Assembly: GCA_965224045.1 (NCBI GenBank)
Contig: CBDCYD010000016.1
Span: 1 to 64,000, forward strand
DNA length: 64,000 nt
Direction: 5' to 3'
Source: Tectiglobus sp965224045
Lineage (GTDB): Bacteria > Pseudomonadota > Alphaproteobacteria > Rhizobiales > Hyphomicrobiaceae
This document shows positions 33,669 through 43,780 of the stretch, one piece after another. The translations under genes were made by a program, and so were the position numbers. Every line of letters starts with the position of its first letter. Position 1 is the stretch's first letter. The notes beneath the pieces are model-generated. The model saw only the letters and a list, made by a program, of their open reading frames with translations, had not been told where the DNA came from and did not search any database.

Positions 33669-34959
33669 AGCCGGCCGAGAGGCGCTCGATTTCAGCGCCG
33701 CATGCCGACAGTTTTTGTTCCAGCCGCTCGAACCCGCGATCAAGGTGATAGACGCGGTTTATCGTTGTTTCGCCCTCCGCCACGAGGCCGGCAATCACCA
33801 GCGAGACCGATGCTCTCAGGTCGGTCGCCATCACTTGTGCGCCCTGCAATTGAGCGACGCCGGTAATCGTTGCCGTGTCGCCCATAAGCGAAATGTCTGC
33901 CCCGAGCCGTACCAGTTCCTGGACATGCATGAAGCGGTTTTCGAAGATCGTCTCCCGGATCACGCTGGTACCGCTGGCGGTGGTCATCAGTGCCATCATC
34001 TGCGCCTGCAGGTCGGTCGGGAAACCCGGAAACGGCTGCGTTTCAACCGAGATTGGTTGGATTGCACTGCCGTTGCGTGCGATGCGCAGTCCGTCGGCGG
34101 TCTCGCTCACGCCGGCGCCGGTCCTGGTCAGCGTTTCCAGTGCCGTGGAGAGAAGGTCGGTGCGCGTTCCCACGAGTTCGACATCGCCGCCGGTGGCGGC
34201 CACGGCCATGGCAAAGGTGCCGGTCTCGATGCGATCGGGCAGTACGGTGTGTGCCGCGCCTTCCAGGCTGTCGCGGCCCTGCACCGTAAGCGTCGATGTG
34301 CCGATACCATCAATGCGCGCTCCCATTTTGACGAGGCATTGCGCGACATCTGCGACTTCCGGTTCACGCGCGGCATTTTCGATAACGCTTTCGCCCTTGG
34401 CGAGCGTGGCCGCCATCAAGACGTTGTGTGTGGCACCGACCGAGACCTTCGGAAAGATGACGCGTCCACCGGCGAGGCCGCCCGGTGCTTTGGCAACCAC
34501 ATAACCGCCATCCGTGTCGATGTTGGCGCCAAGCGCCTTGAGACCCATGAGATGGAGGTCGACCGGGCGGGTGCCGATCGCGCAGCCGCCGGGCATCGAA
34601 ACACGCGCCTGGCCCATGCGCGCCAGCAGCGGGCCCAAGACCCAAAAACTTGCCCGCATGCGGGAGACCATTTCGTAAGGGGCTGTGGTGTCGACGATGT
34701 CACGGGCTGTGAAATGCATGGTTTCGCCGACATGCTGGCCGGGGTTGGCGCGTTTGCCGTCAACGGAATGATCGACGCCGTGGTTGCGCAGAATTCGTGC
34801 CAGGAGATTGACATCGGCGAGGTTTGGCATGTTGCGCAGGGTCAGGCGCTCGGATGTAAGAAGGCTCGCAATCATCAAAGGCAGGGCGGCATTCTTGGCG
34901 CCAGAAATCGGAATACGGCCGCGGAGCTCCTGACCTCCCACGATTTTGATGCGGTCCAT
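33667..34959 (-). CDS. murA: UDP-N-acetylglucosamine 1-carboxyvinyltransferase MurA
   Basis: The 430-residue enzyme transfers enolpyruvate from PEP to UDP-GlcNAc, the first committed step of peptidoglycan synthesis in the cytoplasm. Lys22 (GAKNAA) and Cys126 (PGGCAIGTRPVDLHL) are the catalytic residues; the Cys is the fosfomycin target. The ATG at 34959 with GAGAGGGA upstream is used; a TTG at 34977 is in frame. Confidence 0.97.
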   Translation of the reverse strand: MDRIKIVGGQELRGRIPISGAKNAALPLMIASLLTSERLTLRNMPNLADVNLLARILRNHGVDHSVDGKRANPGQHVGETMHFTARDIVDTTAPYEMVSRMRASFWVLGPLLARMGQARVSMPGGCAIGTRPVDLHLMGLKALGANIDTDGGYVVAKAPGGLAGGRVIFPKVSVGATHNVLMAATLAKGESVIENAAREPEVADVAQCLVKMGARIDGIGTSTLTVQGRDSLEGAAHTVLPDRIETGTFAMAVAATGGDVELVGTRTDLLSTALETLTRTGAGVSETADGLRIARNGSAIQPISVETQPFPGFPTDLQAQMMALMTTASGTSVIRETIFENRFMHVQELVRLGADISLMGDTATITGVAQLQGAQVMATDLRASVSLVIAGLVAEGETTINRVYHLDRGFERLEQKLSACGAEIERLSAG

Positions 34960-34983
34960 GGTTGGTTTCCCTCTCAAACGGGG

Positions 34984-35160
34984 TCAGCTATCAGACTGAG
35001 GCCCGGTGTTGTCTCTTGGTTGGTCTGCGTCCGTCTTGTCGCAGGTGACGGGATCATCGGAAGTGGTCGCGCGGCCGCGCGCCTGGTCTTTGCGCCGTTT
35101 GAGGTTGGCGCGCAACTGTTGTGCGAGGCGGGCGCGGCGATCGTTTGATTTATCTCCCAT
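34984..35160 (-). CDS. 58-residue conserved small protein before murA
   Basis: Starts at ATG 35160 with AAGGAC upstream and ends at 34984, 24 bases before the murA start. It reads as a small basic protein (MGDKSNDRRARLAQQLRANL) like the short pre-murA protein seen in alphaproteobacteria. Function unknown. Likely co-transcribed with murA. Confidence 0.75.
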   Translation of the reverse strand: MGDKSNDRRARLAQQLRANLKRRKDQARGRATTSDDPVTCDKTDADQPRDNTGPQSDS

Positions 35161-35646
35161 CTGTGTCCTTGCGCGTCGAGATCTCCACAGGAGCCGGTGA
35201 TCTCATTGGGTTCCGGGGCGGGCCTTGCCAAACCGGGCCCTAACATGTGTTCAGGGCCAATAATGGGAGAATCTGTAGCAAATGTTAACCTTGTGCCGGC
35301 GACATTCGGTCTCCACTTGCAGCGTGATGTCATCGTGACCCGCCTGAAGGGCACCCAACGGCCGGCTGGTTTGAGCATTGCGAATTTCGCCATGGCGGAT
35401 TTTGCGGCCGTGGCATCGAGATCCGGCTTGATTTCAGCATTTCGCGCCATCGCCCGGCGTGGGTCCGGGCGATGACGGCACAAGTCGCGACCGTTTATTC
35501 GGTAATTTTTTTGGTTTGGCGGAGCTTGCGGAGTGGTTGGCAGTATGGCAGTGTCCGCGCTCTCGCGGCGCGGATTGACGATGGCCGAAACAGGCGAGGT
35601 CCGAGGTGGAGCCGACAGGGGCTGTTTGGCTAGGACGGACAGGATA
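35161..35646. other. intergenic stretch before tRNA-Thr
   Basis: Nearly 490 bases with no supported gene; open frames on either strand have no ribosome binding site or recognisable product. It presumably holds the promoters of the pre-murA gene (minus) and the tRNA-Thr (plus). Confidence 0.6.
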
Positions 35647-35721
<75 letters not shown>

Positions 35722-35968
35722 TTCCTCAGAATTTGAAACTCCATCACTTGCCGCCGCGGCGAGCCAGTAGCACTCGATTCGTGGCCGGACTGCCACCGTT
35801 GGCCTGGCCGAAAAAGGGCCGCGAAGGCAGTAAAGTCCACTACACGGACGTACGCCCTTACCGTTTGGGGCAGACGCATGAGAACGATGGGCGTTCCCTA
35901 TCGGGCTAAGGCGGATGAAGCCTGCAAGATGCCTGCAGCTAAGCACCTACACCGAGTTGGCCTGAAAC

Positions 35969-37522
35969 CTACCGGGCAAACTTGAGGAGGTTATTGGATT
36001 TGGCAAAGCCAGCTTTTGCTGCACCGTCCAAGTACCGAGCCATCGATGTCGATGCAGTAATCGGCAGTTGCTTTGCAAATTCGAGGTAGTCGAATTTAGG
36101 GCGTTGATCCATCAACGCCCGACGGCGCTCATCAACTGCATCGTTGTGATCAAGTTGTGCCAGAGAAAGAATTTCGAAGATTATTTTGGGCAGAAAGTCG
36201 GGGGCAAACCTCGCATGTTCAAGCGCGCGCTCATACTCGCCACAGAAATATGAGACCCTCAAGCCCGTCAAATGATGCCACTTTGGCGTTCGCAGGATCA
36301 TTGCGAAGCCGCGATCCATCAGCTCTTTCGCCCTATCAGGTTCGCCAAGTAATATTGCAACGTAGTTTGCTGCTGCAATCAACAAATCCGCCTGATTTCT
36401 ACCAAGGTCTAAAGCCCGCTCAAGCGCATCCTTTGCGCTGGCCTCATCGCCTTGGAGTGCCCGAATAGCCGCGAACTCCATCTGGGCAAAGGGATCTAGA
36501 GAGTCCAGTGTGGCCGCCTTTTCGTGAGAGGCAATCCAAGTTTGCTTGTAGCGCTCTACATCTCCGGACCAATTCTCCACGACCACCTGCCAACTCAGCC
36601 AACCCAAAACAAGCCAGGCCCTTGCAAACTCTGCATCTATCTCAAGTGCCTGCTCCACCAGTTCTATCGCCTTCAACGTGTCAACCTGATCGAAATGCGT
36701 CTCAAGTTCGTGTGCAAGAAGGTAAAGCTCATAGGCATTCAGTTGGCTTGGCAGATGTCGTCTCAACCGAGTACGCTCGGCGATGGAGATTTGGCCGCTC
36801 AAGCCGCCAACGGCAGACGCAACATGGGCGACAATGTCGTCCTGAACGCTGAATAGTTTCCCCAAACTCCGATCGTACTGCTCTGCCCAAATCACGCATC
36901 CGCTGGCAGATTCCACAAGCCTCACATTAGCCCGCAAACTCTCCCCCGACACTTGCACGCTACCGGCCAGAGTGTAACTGATTTGCTTGCTAGATAAGGC
37001 TGAGCGAAACTCACCACGCCCATCTCCAGAGTCAAACGATGGATGCGCGTCTGCGATCACGACTAAGTCGGAAAATCTCGCCAAATCTGTAATGAGGTCG
37101 TCCGTTAGGCCATGGCAGATCCGTGCCGATTTCTGAGTAGCGAATACGTCGGTGAGGGGCAGAACTCTCAGGGTGGGAGGTAGCACAGAACGCCGATCGT
37201 ATCTGGAATTATCCCTGGACATGATGCTCACGCCACCGAGGAATCGGTAGCCTCGTCCACGGACTGTTTCAATAAACTGAGGATTTCGGGCATTGTCGCC
37301 GAGAGCAAGACGGAGATCACGGACATATTCTTTGATAAGCCCCTCCGACACGCAGATGTCACCCCAAACGTCATCAAGTATTTGCTCTTTGGTTAGCAGA
37401 CGATTGGGATTCTCAACGAAGAGCCTCAATAGGTGAAACGCCTTGTTGCTGATCTGAACAGGGTCGTCGCCGTTCCAAAGGCGCCCGTCCTCAATATCCA
37501 GTTTGAAATCGGGTCTCCGCAT
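35969..37522 (-). CDS. winged-helix regulator fused to a TPR/adenylate-cyclase-associated region (CadC-like)
   Basis: The 517-residue protein has an OmpR/CadC-type winged helix (residues 1-95, with RDLRLALGDNARNPQFIETV). A middle region like those found in cyclase/TPR regulators follows (ALSSKQISYTLAGSVQV, WAEQYDR), and the C-terminal half has TPR-like repeats. No membrane segment was found, unlike CadC. AGGAG stands before the ATG at 37522. A relative is at 62403-64000. Signal unknown. Confidence 0.8.
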   Translation of the reverse strand: MRRPDFKLDIEDGRLWNGDDPVQISNKAFHLLRLFVENPNRLLTKEQILDDVWGDICVSEGLIKEYVRDLRLALGDNARNPQFIETVRGRGYRFLGGVSIMSRDNSRYDRRSVLPPTLRVLPLTDVFATQKSARICHGLTDDLITDLARFSDLVVIADAHPSFDSGDGRGEFRSALSSKQISYTLAGSVQVSGESLRANVRLVESASGCVIWAEQYDRSLGKLFSVQDDIVAHVASAVGGLSGQISIAERTRLRRHLPSQLNAYELYLLAHELETHFDQVDTLKAIELVEQALEIDAEFARAWLVLGWLSWQVVVENWSGDVERYKQTWIASHEKAATLDSLDPFAQMEFAAIRALQGDEASAKDALERALDLGRNQADLLIAAANYVAILLGEPDRAKELMDRGFAMILRTPKWHHLTGLRVSYFCGEYERALEHARFAPDFLPKIIFEILSLAQLDHNDAVDERRRALMDQRPKFDYLEFAKQLPITASTSMARYLDGAAKAGFAKSNNLLKFAR

Positions 37523-37669
37523 CCTTCGCTTCTCCTAGGAGCGTCAAACTTGCGGTTCCGGCGGGAAATTCCACCAAGAATCCACCTGAACTCCACGAAC
37601 AGAACCGTCAGTCAGACTAGGATAGCAGCATCCAACCCGCCAATGTGCCAAATCAAAAAGGTGGTCAGC

Positions 37670-37990
37670 ATGAAAAGACGAAGCAAATCTCCAACTCTGT
37701 TAACGCTGTCAGCCGCAGCCTTCTTGCTTGTGTTCCTAGGATCTGGCTTGGCGGTTGCTCAATCGACATCTTCGTCAAGTGGGTCTGGCGGCCGTCAATG
37801 GCCATCACACTCATACCCTAAGCAGCCCATTACCGTCAGGATATGCTCGTGCCGTTACGCAGGGCGAAGCATTCCCATCGGGAAAACAATTTGCATGGAG
37901 TTTCAAGGCAGGCGCGTGATGGCGACGTGTGATCGTGTCGTCAACTATCCGTCATGGTCAATCTCATCGCAGGTTTGCCCTAGCTCTTGA
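37670..37990 (+). CDS. small secreted cysteine-containing protein
   Basis: The 106-residue protein has a clear signal peptide (basic start, hydrophobic core, AVAQ cleavage near residue 31) and a Ser/Gly-rich linker, then a short C-terminal domain with five cysteines. ATG 37670 has AAGGTGG upstream. Product unknown. It is divergent from the winged-helix/TPR regulator, which may control it. Confidence 0.65.
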   Translation: MKRRSKSPTLLTLSAAAFLLVFLGSGLAVAQSTSSSSGSGGRQWPSHSYPKQPITVRICSCRYAGRSIPIGKTICMEFQGRRVMATCDRVVNYPSWSISSQVCPSS

Positions 37991-38465
37991 TTATAGTGCG
38001 TCAGAATCCCTGTGACTCTTCTCAAAAAAAACTGAACGCAGTTTGCGGGGTTGGAAACCGGTCGGGCTTCGTACGCTTCAGCTCCATTGGGAGCAAATGA
38101 AATTCGGCGCTGCAGACTTCAGTGCCCTAAAATGTTGCGATCCTGGTTAGCTGCTGGAGCAAAAGCCGACCGGGACGACGGGTGGTGTGCTTGCCAGCAG
38201 CGATACTCATTACGGTAGAAATTTGATCGAAGCCGACTTGGTGCCTAATGGTGGCTCGCGTAGCGATGGGGGCACCAGAGCGCTGACCATCAACTCAATG
38301 CCAATGGAGCTCCGTCCACAGAGCGGACCAACAACACCGACAGGCGACTGTTACTCGGGGCGGTAGGAGACTGGGTCGCAAATAGGGCAAACCAGTTGTG
38401 GCTCACGAGCGCATAACCTTATTTGGGAAAGATTTCGTTCGGTTCTCGAGTTCTACGTCTGGCAT
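37991..38465. other. intergenic stretch with no recognisable feature
   Basis: About 475 bases between the small secreted protein and the RpiR gene. No open frame with a ribosome binding site, no clear repeat, no tRNA. It may hold decayed sequence, but I cannot identify it. Confidence 0.5.
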
Positions 38466-39317
38466 TCAATCCGCCGACTGTTCGTAGCTGAGTGAGATGA
38501 TGAGGGATTGGATCAATCCGATAGCTCCGGCAATCGGCTTGAATTGATGGACGTCCGCATTGTCGACGGTGAAGTATACTGTGCCGTGCTTGGCCAGCGG
38601 GCTACTGGGCAGGTCTGTGATCGTCAGCGTTGGGATGCCCCGAATATTTGCATCTCTTACGACTTCAACCACTGCCGGAAAGTACTCGGTGAAAGAAACA
38701 GCTACGAGAAGGTCTGCCGGTCGCATAGTTGCGACCTGCTGCATAACCATACCGCCGACGAAGTCGAGGAGTTGGCACCGGCGTTCTAGCCGCACCAGAC
38801 CGTACGCAAAATAGGCAGCGATCGGGAAAGCCCGTCGCTGTCCGATGACATAGATGTGCTCTGCTTCGTTGAGCATGGTCACGGCCTTGCGCAGATCACC
38901 GCCGTTGACGGACTGTTTGAGCTGCTCAAGTGAAAGGGCGGAGGCATCACAGAACTCATGAAGCACCGCGAGCGGATCGTCCTTTGCGACGTCTTCAAGT
39001 TTTTGTTTGTGTTCGAATATTCGTTCTCTATAGGCCGGTGCCCCTTCGACGAGGCGTACGCGGAAAACCTTCTGCATTTCTGAGAAACCAGAATACCCAA
39101 GCTCCTTTGCAAATCTGATCATGGTGGAAGGCTGGACATCCGTGCGTGCTGCCAACGTCGCAACAGTCTCAAACGCAAATGCATTGGGTTCGTCTAAGGC
39201 GTACTGGGCTATGCGCTGCAAATGCGGGCTAAATCCCTCGTAAGCCTCGTGAATCTTGTGCCGCAGGGTATCGAATGAGGCAGGAGCGCTCGCGTTCACA
39301 ATCTCAGTCCTTTGCAT
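38466..39317 (-). CDS. RpiR/MurR-family transcriptional regulator
   Basis: The 283-residue protein has an N-terminal RpiR helix-turn-helix (residues about 30-65, VATLAARTDVQPSTMIRFAKELG) and a SIS sugar-phosphate isomerase-type domain in the C-terminal half (IYVIGQRRAFPIAAY). It divergently faces the ABC importer cluster across a region with strong palindromes, so it probably controls it. The start at 39317 is chosen; an in-frame start at 39359 is possible. SIS domains usually bind phosphosugars, but the neighbouring genes suggest another ligand. Confidence 0.85.
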   Translation of the reverse strand: MQRTEIVNASAPASFDTLRHKIHEAYEGFSPHLQRIAQYALDEPNAFAFETVATLAARTDVQPSTMIRFAKELGYSGFSEMQKVFRVRLVEGAPAYRERIFEHKQKLEDVAKDDPLAVLHEFCDASALSLEQLKQSVNGGDLRKAVTMLNEAEHIYVIGQRRAFPIAAYFAYGLVRLERRCQLLDFVGGMVMQQVATMRPADLLVAVSFTEYFPAVVEVVRDANIRGIPTLTITDLPSSPLAKHGTVYFTVDNADVHQFKPIAGAIGLIQSLIISLSYEQSAD

Positions 39318-39420
39318 ATTTCTTTGTGCGTCATGGCCAGAGCGGCCATGGCCTGTCAAGTCGACACGTGCCCGCGCTTGAACGGGAGTTCAAGCATTTG
39401 AACAAACATTCATTCTATGA

Positions 39421-39499
39421 TTGACACTGCATTGAATGTTCAATACGAGTCAAGACGATTGAATTTTCATTCAATTTTGTCTGGAGAATGAAAATTCAA
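39421..39499. promoter_or_regulatory. RpiR-cluster promoter with two palindromes
   Basis: TTGACA (39421-39426) is followed after 17 bases by TACGAG (39444-39449), a plus-strand promoter. ATTGAA-TG-TTCAAT (39431-39444) lies in the spacer. A 14-bp perfect inverted repeat, TTGAATTTTCATTC with GAATGAAAATTCAA, lies at 39459-39472 and 39486-39499. The shared TTGAAT element suggests the RpiR protein as binder; that is inference. Confidence 0.7.
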
Positions 39500-39635
39500 T
39501 TTTGGCTGGCGGCAACACGCACATCTGCAATCAGACCTCGTCATTGCATGAGGCGGCTAATGCAGAGCCAAAGACAGACCAAGAAACGCCGCGGGTTGCA
39601 GCAGGAAACGTACCGCCGATAACGGAGGAAATGTT

Positions 39636-40928
39636 ATGGCTGAAAAGCTCTCTCGCCGAACCTTACTGAAAGCGACTGCACTGGGTGGCGCAGCCGGCAG
39701 TCTTGCACTCATGGGCCCCTGGTATCACACACGGGTTTATGCTGCTGCGAAAGACAAACCCATCAAGATCGGTCTGACCCACGATGCAAGCGGTCAGTTT
39801 GCTAACTCTGGCCAGGCCGAAAAGCGCGGCACGATCATGGCCATTGAGGAAGCCAATGCGGCCGGCGGCGTGCTCGGGCGTAAGATTGAATATGTCTGGA
39901 TGGACACCGAAACCAATCCGCAAACAGGAACGCGCGTCGCCGAGCGCATGATCACTCGTGAGAACGTCCACTTTCTTGCCGGCGCAATCCAATCTGGAAC
40001 AGCAAATGCCATTAGCCAGGTGGCGCAGAAATACGGCTGCATCTACTTCAACACGAACTCCAGTTCGCCGACTGAGTCGGGAAAAAACTGTCATCGTGTG
40101 AAGTTCGTGTGGGACGGCAACGGTGAGAACTTCTCGCGGGCTGCAGCGCGAAATGCGATCAATGCGTTCGGTAAGAACTGGTACCTGATCTATAATGATT
40201 ACGTTTGGGGCCAGAACACAAACGCTGCCACCAAAAAGGTCGCCTCCGGCTTCGGCGCTGAGATAATGGACGAAGTGGCTGTTCCGGTCGGCACGCGCGA
40301 TTGGTCGTCCATCCTGCTCAAGATTCAGCAAGCTAAGCCAGACGTTGTCGCAGCAGCCGTGGGCGGTGATGACTTTAAGGTAATGCGCCAGCAGGTGCGC
40401 GACATGGGATTGGCCTCAAAACCGGCATGGATCAACAACCAACAGGACTGGCCAGACGTTTATGGGCTTGGTGTGGACTCCGCTTTCGGCGTGTTCGGTA
40501 CGACCTGGTACCACTATCTCGACTTGCCCGGTGTCTCCGACTTCGTAAAGCGATATCAGCAAAGATACCCGACAACGCGCATCAACGTGCCTGGAAATGT
40601 CACCTACAACGGATACGTCGCTATGCGAGAACTTCTGCGTGTGATCAATGAGGTCGGCAGTACTGACAACATCAAGATCATTAAGGCTCTGGAAGGGCGC
40701 ACCATGAAGGCGGCAGACCGTATGCAGCATCACGATGCCTACATCGATCCGAATTCGCACCATGTCCAGCAGACGATCTACCTTGCGCAGGGCAATCCTA
40801 AGCCGCGCGATAAGACGGACTACTTCGAGATTCTCAGTTCGTCTGATCCAAAGTCGATCCGAGCTGGCGCGGATGACACCTGCAGGCTCGAATCTTATGC
40901 GGATACACCCAACTACGATCAGGGCTAG
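39636..40928 (+). CDS. branched-chain-type ABC transporter substrate-binding protein
   Basis: The 430-residue protein has a Tat-type signal (SRRTLLKATALGG) and a periplasmic-binding fold like LivJ (KPIKIGLTHDASGQFANSGQ). It binds ligand in the periplasm and delivers it to the permeases downstream. The ligand is not identifiable; the family takes amino acids, urea, amides and aromatics. First gene of the cluster, 109 bases past the palindromes' right edge. Confidence 0.9.
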   Translation: MAEKLSRRTLLKATALGGAAGSLALMGPWYHTRVYAAAKDKPIKIGLTHDASGQFANSGQAEKRGTIMAIEEANAAGGVLGRKIEYVWMDTETNPQTGTRVAERMITRENVHFLAGAIQSGTANAISQVAQKYGCIYFNTNSSSPTESGKNCHRVKFVWDGNGENFSRAAARNAINAFGKNWYLIYNDYVWGQNTNAATKKVASGFGAEIMDEVAVPVGTRDWSSILLKIQQAKPDVVAAAVGGDDFKVMRQQVRDMGLASKPAWINNQQDWPDVYGLGVDSAFGVFGTTWYHYLDLPGVSDFVKRYQQRYPTTRINVPGNVTYNGYVAMRELLRVINEVGSTDNIKIIKALEGRTMKAADRMQHHDAYIDPNSHHVQQTIYLAQGNPKPRDKTDYFEILSSSDPKSIRAGADDTCRLESYADTPNYDQG

Positions 40929-41054
40929 GGCTACTTACTTCCTCCCGGAAGCGACTGGGCGTGACCGTCGGCGGTGCCATACGGTCGCGTCCACTTTTCA
41001 ACCAGTCAGAACTTGTGAGCCCGCGTCATACCCGACGCGGACATCGATACCGCC

Positions 41055-41978
41055 ATGCTCTACGACCTTATTCCGCATATCATCAATGGTCTTGCACTGG
41101 GGCTTCTTTTCGCGCTTCTCGCGCTTGGCTTCATGCTCATCATCGGTGTCATGGAGGTCATCAATCTCGCGCACGGATCTTTGTTTGCGTTGGGTGCCTA
41201 CATTGCGCTTGCCGTTGTTGCGCCTGATGGTGGGCTGCCGTTCCAATTCATGGAGCCTTATTACGCGCTGCCAATTGCGCCACGCTATATTCTTGCGCTG
41301 CTCATCGCTCCTCTTGTTGTGGCGGCCGTGGGCATGCTGCTCGAGATTTGCCTGAGGCGGACCTACGGTAAAGATCCACTCTACGGGCTGCTGCTGACTT
41401 TTGGAGCAGCCTTGGTGCTCGAAGAGGGCATCCGGGAAGTTTGGGGCTCTACAGAATACGCCTTAACCATTCCGCGCACGATTTCCGGTGGGTTCATCAT
41501 GGGTGACCTGATTTACTCGACCTATCGGATCTATGCGGCTCTGTTCGCAGCTTTCATGATTGGCGTGCTTTGGGTATTTCTCAACAAGACGCCCTACGGT
41601 GCAGTCATCAAGGCGGGTGCCCACGATAGTGAAATGGTGCGCGCACTCGGCTACGACTTGAAGCGCCTCCGCCTACTTGTGTTTGCGTTCGGCGCTGCGC
41701 TGGCTGCGATCGCCGGAATCATTATGGCACCGATCTGGGGTATTCGACCTGTCGTCGGTGTTGATGCAGTCGTCCCCGCATTTGTCGTTATCGTTCTCGG
41801 CGGCGTCGGGAGTTTTTGGGGCGCCGTTTCAGCCGGTATTCTGGTTGGACTGGTGGTTGGCATAACCGCCGCATTCTTCACCGACTGGTCGCTGTTGTCG
41901 ATGTATCTCTTGCTCCTCGCCGTTGTCACGTTCCGCGCCCGTGGCCTGGCCGGCAAGGCTAGTGTTCTCGAAGCGTAA
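41055..41978 (+). CDS. branched-chain-type ABC permease, LivH-like
   Basis: A 307-residue inner-membrane protein with about eight transmembrane segments, starting LIPHIINGLALGLLFALLAL, typical of LivH permeases. It forms the channel with the LivM-like protein. It lies 126 bases after the binding protein. Confidence 0.9.
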   Translation: MLYDLIPHIINGLALGLLFALLALGFMLIIGVMEVINLAHGSLFALGAYIALAVVAPDGGLPFQFMEPYYALPIAPRYILALLIAPLVVAAVGMLLEICLRRTYGKDPLYGLLLTFGAALVLEEGIREVWGSTEYALTIPRTISGGFIMGDLIYSTYRIYAALFAAFMIGVLWVFLNKTPYGAVIKAGAHDSEMVRALGYDLKRLRLLVFAFGAALAAIAGIIMAPIWGIRPVVGVDAVVPAFVVIVLGGVGSFWGAVSAGILVGLVVGITAAFFTDWSLLSMYLLLLAVVTFRARGLAGKASVLEA

Positions 41979-41991
41979 TCGGAGATCAGCC

Positions 41992-43032
41992 ATGGAAGCG
42001 ATGCTTTACGATACGAAGCAGACCAAGGCTTGGTTGACCTGGCCGATGCTGGTGGTATTCGCGGTCTTCGCAACTCTGCCGATGTGGATCGAGACGGTCG
42101 GCCTGTACGAGTACCTCGCCGTTGAAGTCCTGATCTGGATCATCTTTGCCATGGGCTTCAACTTGCTACTTGGCTATTCAGGCCTGCCATCATTCGGTCA
42201 TGGCGCGTTCTTTGGGATTGGAGCCTATGCCTTCGGCATCGCTCAGTTTCACGTTTGGCCCAACCTATGGTTTTGCCTAGCTGCCGCAACTGTTGTGACC
42301 ACTATTGTTGGCGCTGTGTCGGCTCTTTTCCTGTCTCATCGTCGCGGCATCTATTTTGCGCTTATGTCGATTGCGGTGGGGCAGATATACTTTTTCATTG
42401 CCTCAAAGTGGACCAGTGTCACGGGCGGCGAAGATGGCCTGCTGAACATCAAGCGTCTGCCGGTCGAGCTAGGCGTAGCGAGCCTGCCCATAAATTCGAA
42501 TGTTGGACTCTACTATCTCACCTTCGTGCTCTTTGTCGTGCTGATAGTCTTGCTGTGGCGCCTCACCAACTCGCCTTATGGACGCGTGCTGCGCGCAATC
42601 AAGCAGAACGAGATGCGCGTTGCCTTCATTGGCTATTCGGTGTGGTTTTACAAATGGTCGGTGTTCACCCTGTCGTGTGCGATTGCCGGTTTGGCAGGTG
42701 GTCTGTTCGCCATGGCCCAGGAAGGCTCTTACATCAATGTCATGAGCCTGCAGTGGTCTGGTATCGTAGTCCTCATGATCTTGATCGGCGGCGGATTTGT
42801 TAGTTTCTGGGGACCGCTCCTCGGCGTTGTCTTGTACTTCATCGCACGCGACGTGCTGGGTGCTTACACCGAGACGTGGCTGTTGTGGTTCGGCCTGATG
42901 TTCATGCTGCTCGTCATGTTCAAGCCGGAAGGACTTGCTGGGATCTGCCGTGATCTCCTGGCGAGACGAAAGCCGGTCGATGATAGTCGTGTCGACACGC
43001 CAGGCGCGTCGGCCAGCGTTGTGGGGCGCTAG
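41992..43032 (+). CDS. branched-chain-type ABC permease, LivM-like
   Basis: A 346-residue permease with many hydrophobic helices and the motif GYSGLPSFGHGAFFG typical of LivM. The ATG at 41992 has GGAG upstream; a longer frame from 41923 overlaps the previous gene. Pairs with the LivH-like protein. Confidence 0.9.
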   Translation: MEAMLYDTKQTKAWLTWPMLVVFAVFATLPMWIETVGLYEYLAVEVLIWIIFAMGFNLLLGYSGLPSFGHGAFFGIGAYAFGIAQFHVWPNLWFCLAAATVVTTIVGAVSALFLSHRRGIYFALMSIAVGQIYFFIASKWTSVTGGEDGLLNIKRLPVELGVASLPINSNVGLYYLTFVLFVVLIVLLWRLTNSPYGRVLRAIKQNEMRVAFIGYSVWFYKWSVFTLSCAIAGLAGGLFAMAQEGSYINVMSLQWSGIVVLMILIGGGFVSFWGPLLGVVLYFIARDVLGAYTETWLLWFGLMFMLLVMFKPEGLAGICRDLLARRKPVDDSRVDTPGASASVVGR

Positions 43033-43036
43033 GGAT

Positions 43037-43780
43037 ATGGCGATCTTCGAAGCCCGCAACTTGCACAAACGATTTGGCGACCAGGTTGTTCTTGAGCAGA
43101 TAAACCTGGCCTTTGAGGAAGGCCGATTGTCGGGAATCATGGGCCCTAACGGAGCCGGGAAGACGACCTGTTTCAACGTGCTGACGGGCCGCTATCGGCC
43201 GAACAGGGGTGAAGTCATTTTCAAAGGTGAGAGCATCACTGGCCTGTCGCCCGAGGCAATCGTTCGGAAAGGGATTTCGCGCTCGTTCCAGATTATGAAT
43301 TTGTTCGACGAGTATACCGCACTGCAGAACATCGTCATTGCGCTGCCCGTCGTTCGCAGCCTTGGGACCAACGTCCTGCATGCTGTCGATGGTGATAGTG
43401 AAATTCAGGATCGGGCAGCAGATATTCTCGACCGTGTCGGACTGGCCGGCAGTGAGCACAGAAATGCAAAGGCCCTGTCCTATGGACAGCGCCGTGCGTT
43501 GGAAATCGGTGTTGCACTGGCGACTGACCCTGAAATCCTGTTTGTCGACGAGCCGACGGCTGGTCTCGGTGCCGACGCGACAAGGCGTCTTGCCGAACTT
43601 ATCCGTCAACTCAAGACGACAACGACCATCGTTATGATCGAACATGATATGCGCTTTCTATTTGAACTGGCCGATCAGATTTCGGTCATTCATTGGGGAC
43701 AAGTGATTTCGCAGGGGTCACCTGATGAACTGAGGGCTAACCCTTGGGTGCAACGGTCCAACTTAGGAGCGCTTGCCTGA
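43037..43780 (+). CDS. branched-chain-type ABC ATPase, LivG-like
   Basis: A 247-residue ATPase with Walker A GPNGAGKTT and a Walker B FVDEPTAGL, a signature at ALSYGQRRALEIG, and an H-loop IEHDM. Powers the importer. The start at 43037 follows the LivM stop by four bases, with AGGGAT close upstream. Confidence 0.92.
   Translation: MAIFEARNLHKRFGDQVVLEQINLAFEEGRLSGIMGPNGAGKTTCFNVLTGRYRPNRGEVIFKGESITGLSPEAIVRKGISRSFQIMNLFDEYTALQNIVIALPVVRSLGTNVLHAVDGDSEIQDRAADILDRVGLAGSEHRNAKALSYGQRRALEIGVALATDPEILFVDEPTAGLGADATRRLAELIRQLKTTTTIVMIEHDMRFLFELADQISVIHWGQVISQGSPDELRANPWVQRSNLGALA

Noticed and set aside
33715..35148. 477-residue plus-strand open frame
   Set aside because: It is the antisense of murA and the pre-murA gene with no recognisable product; murA is clear on the minus strand.
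35197..35475. 92-residue plus-strand open frame before tRNA-Thr
   Set aside because: No ribosome binding site and no recognisable family.
34974..35483. 169-residue minus-strand frame upstream of murA
   Set aside because: It overlaps the 58-residue pre-murA gene, which has a better ribosome binding site and family-like sequence.
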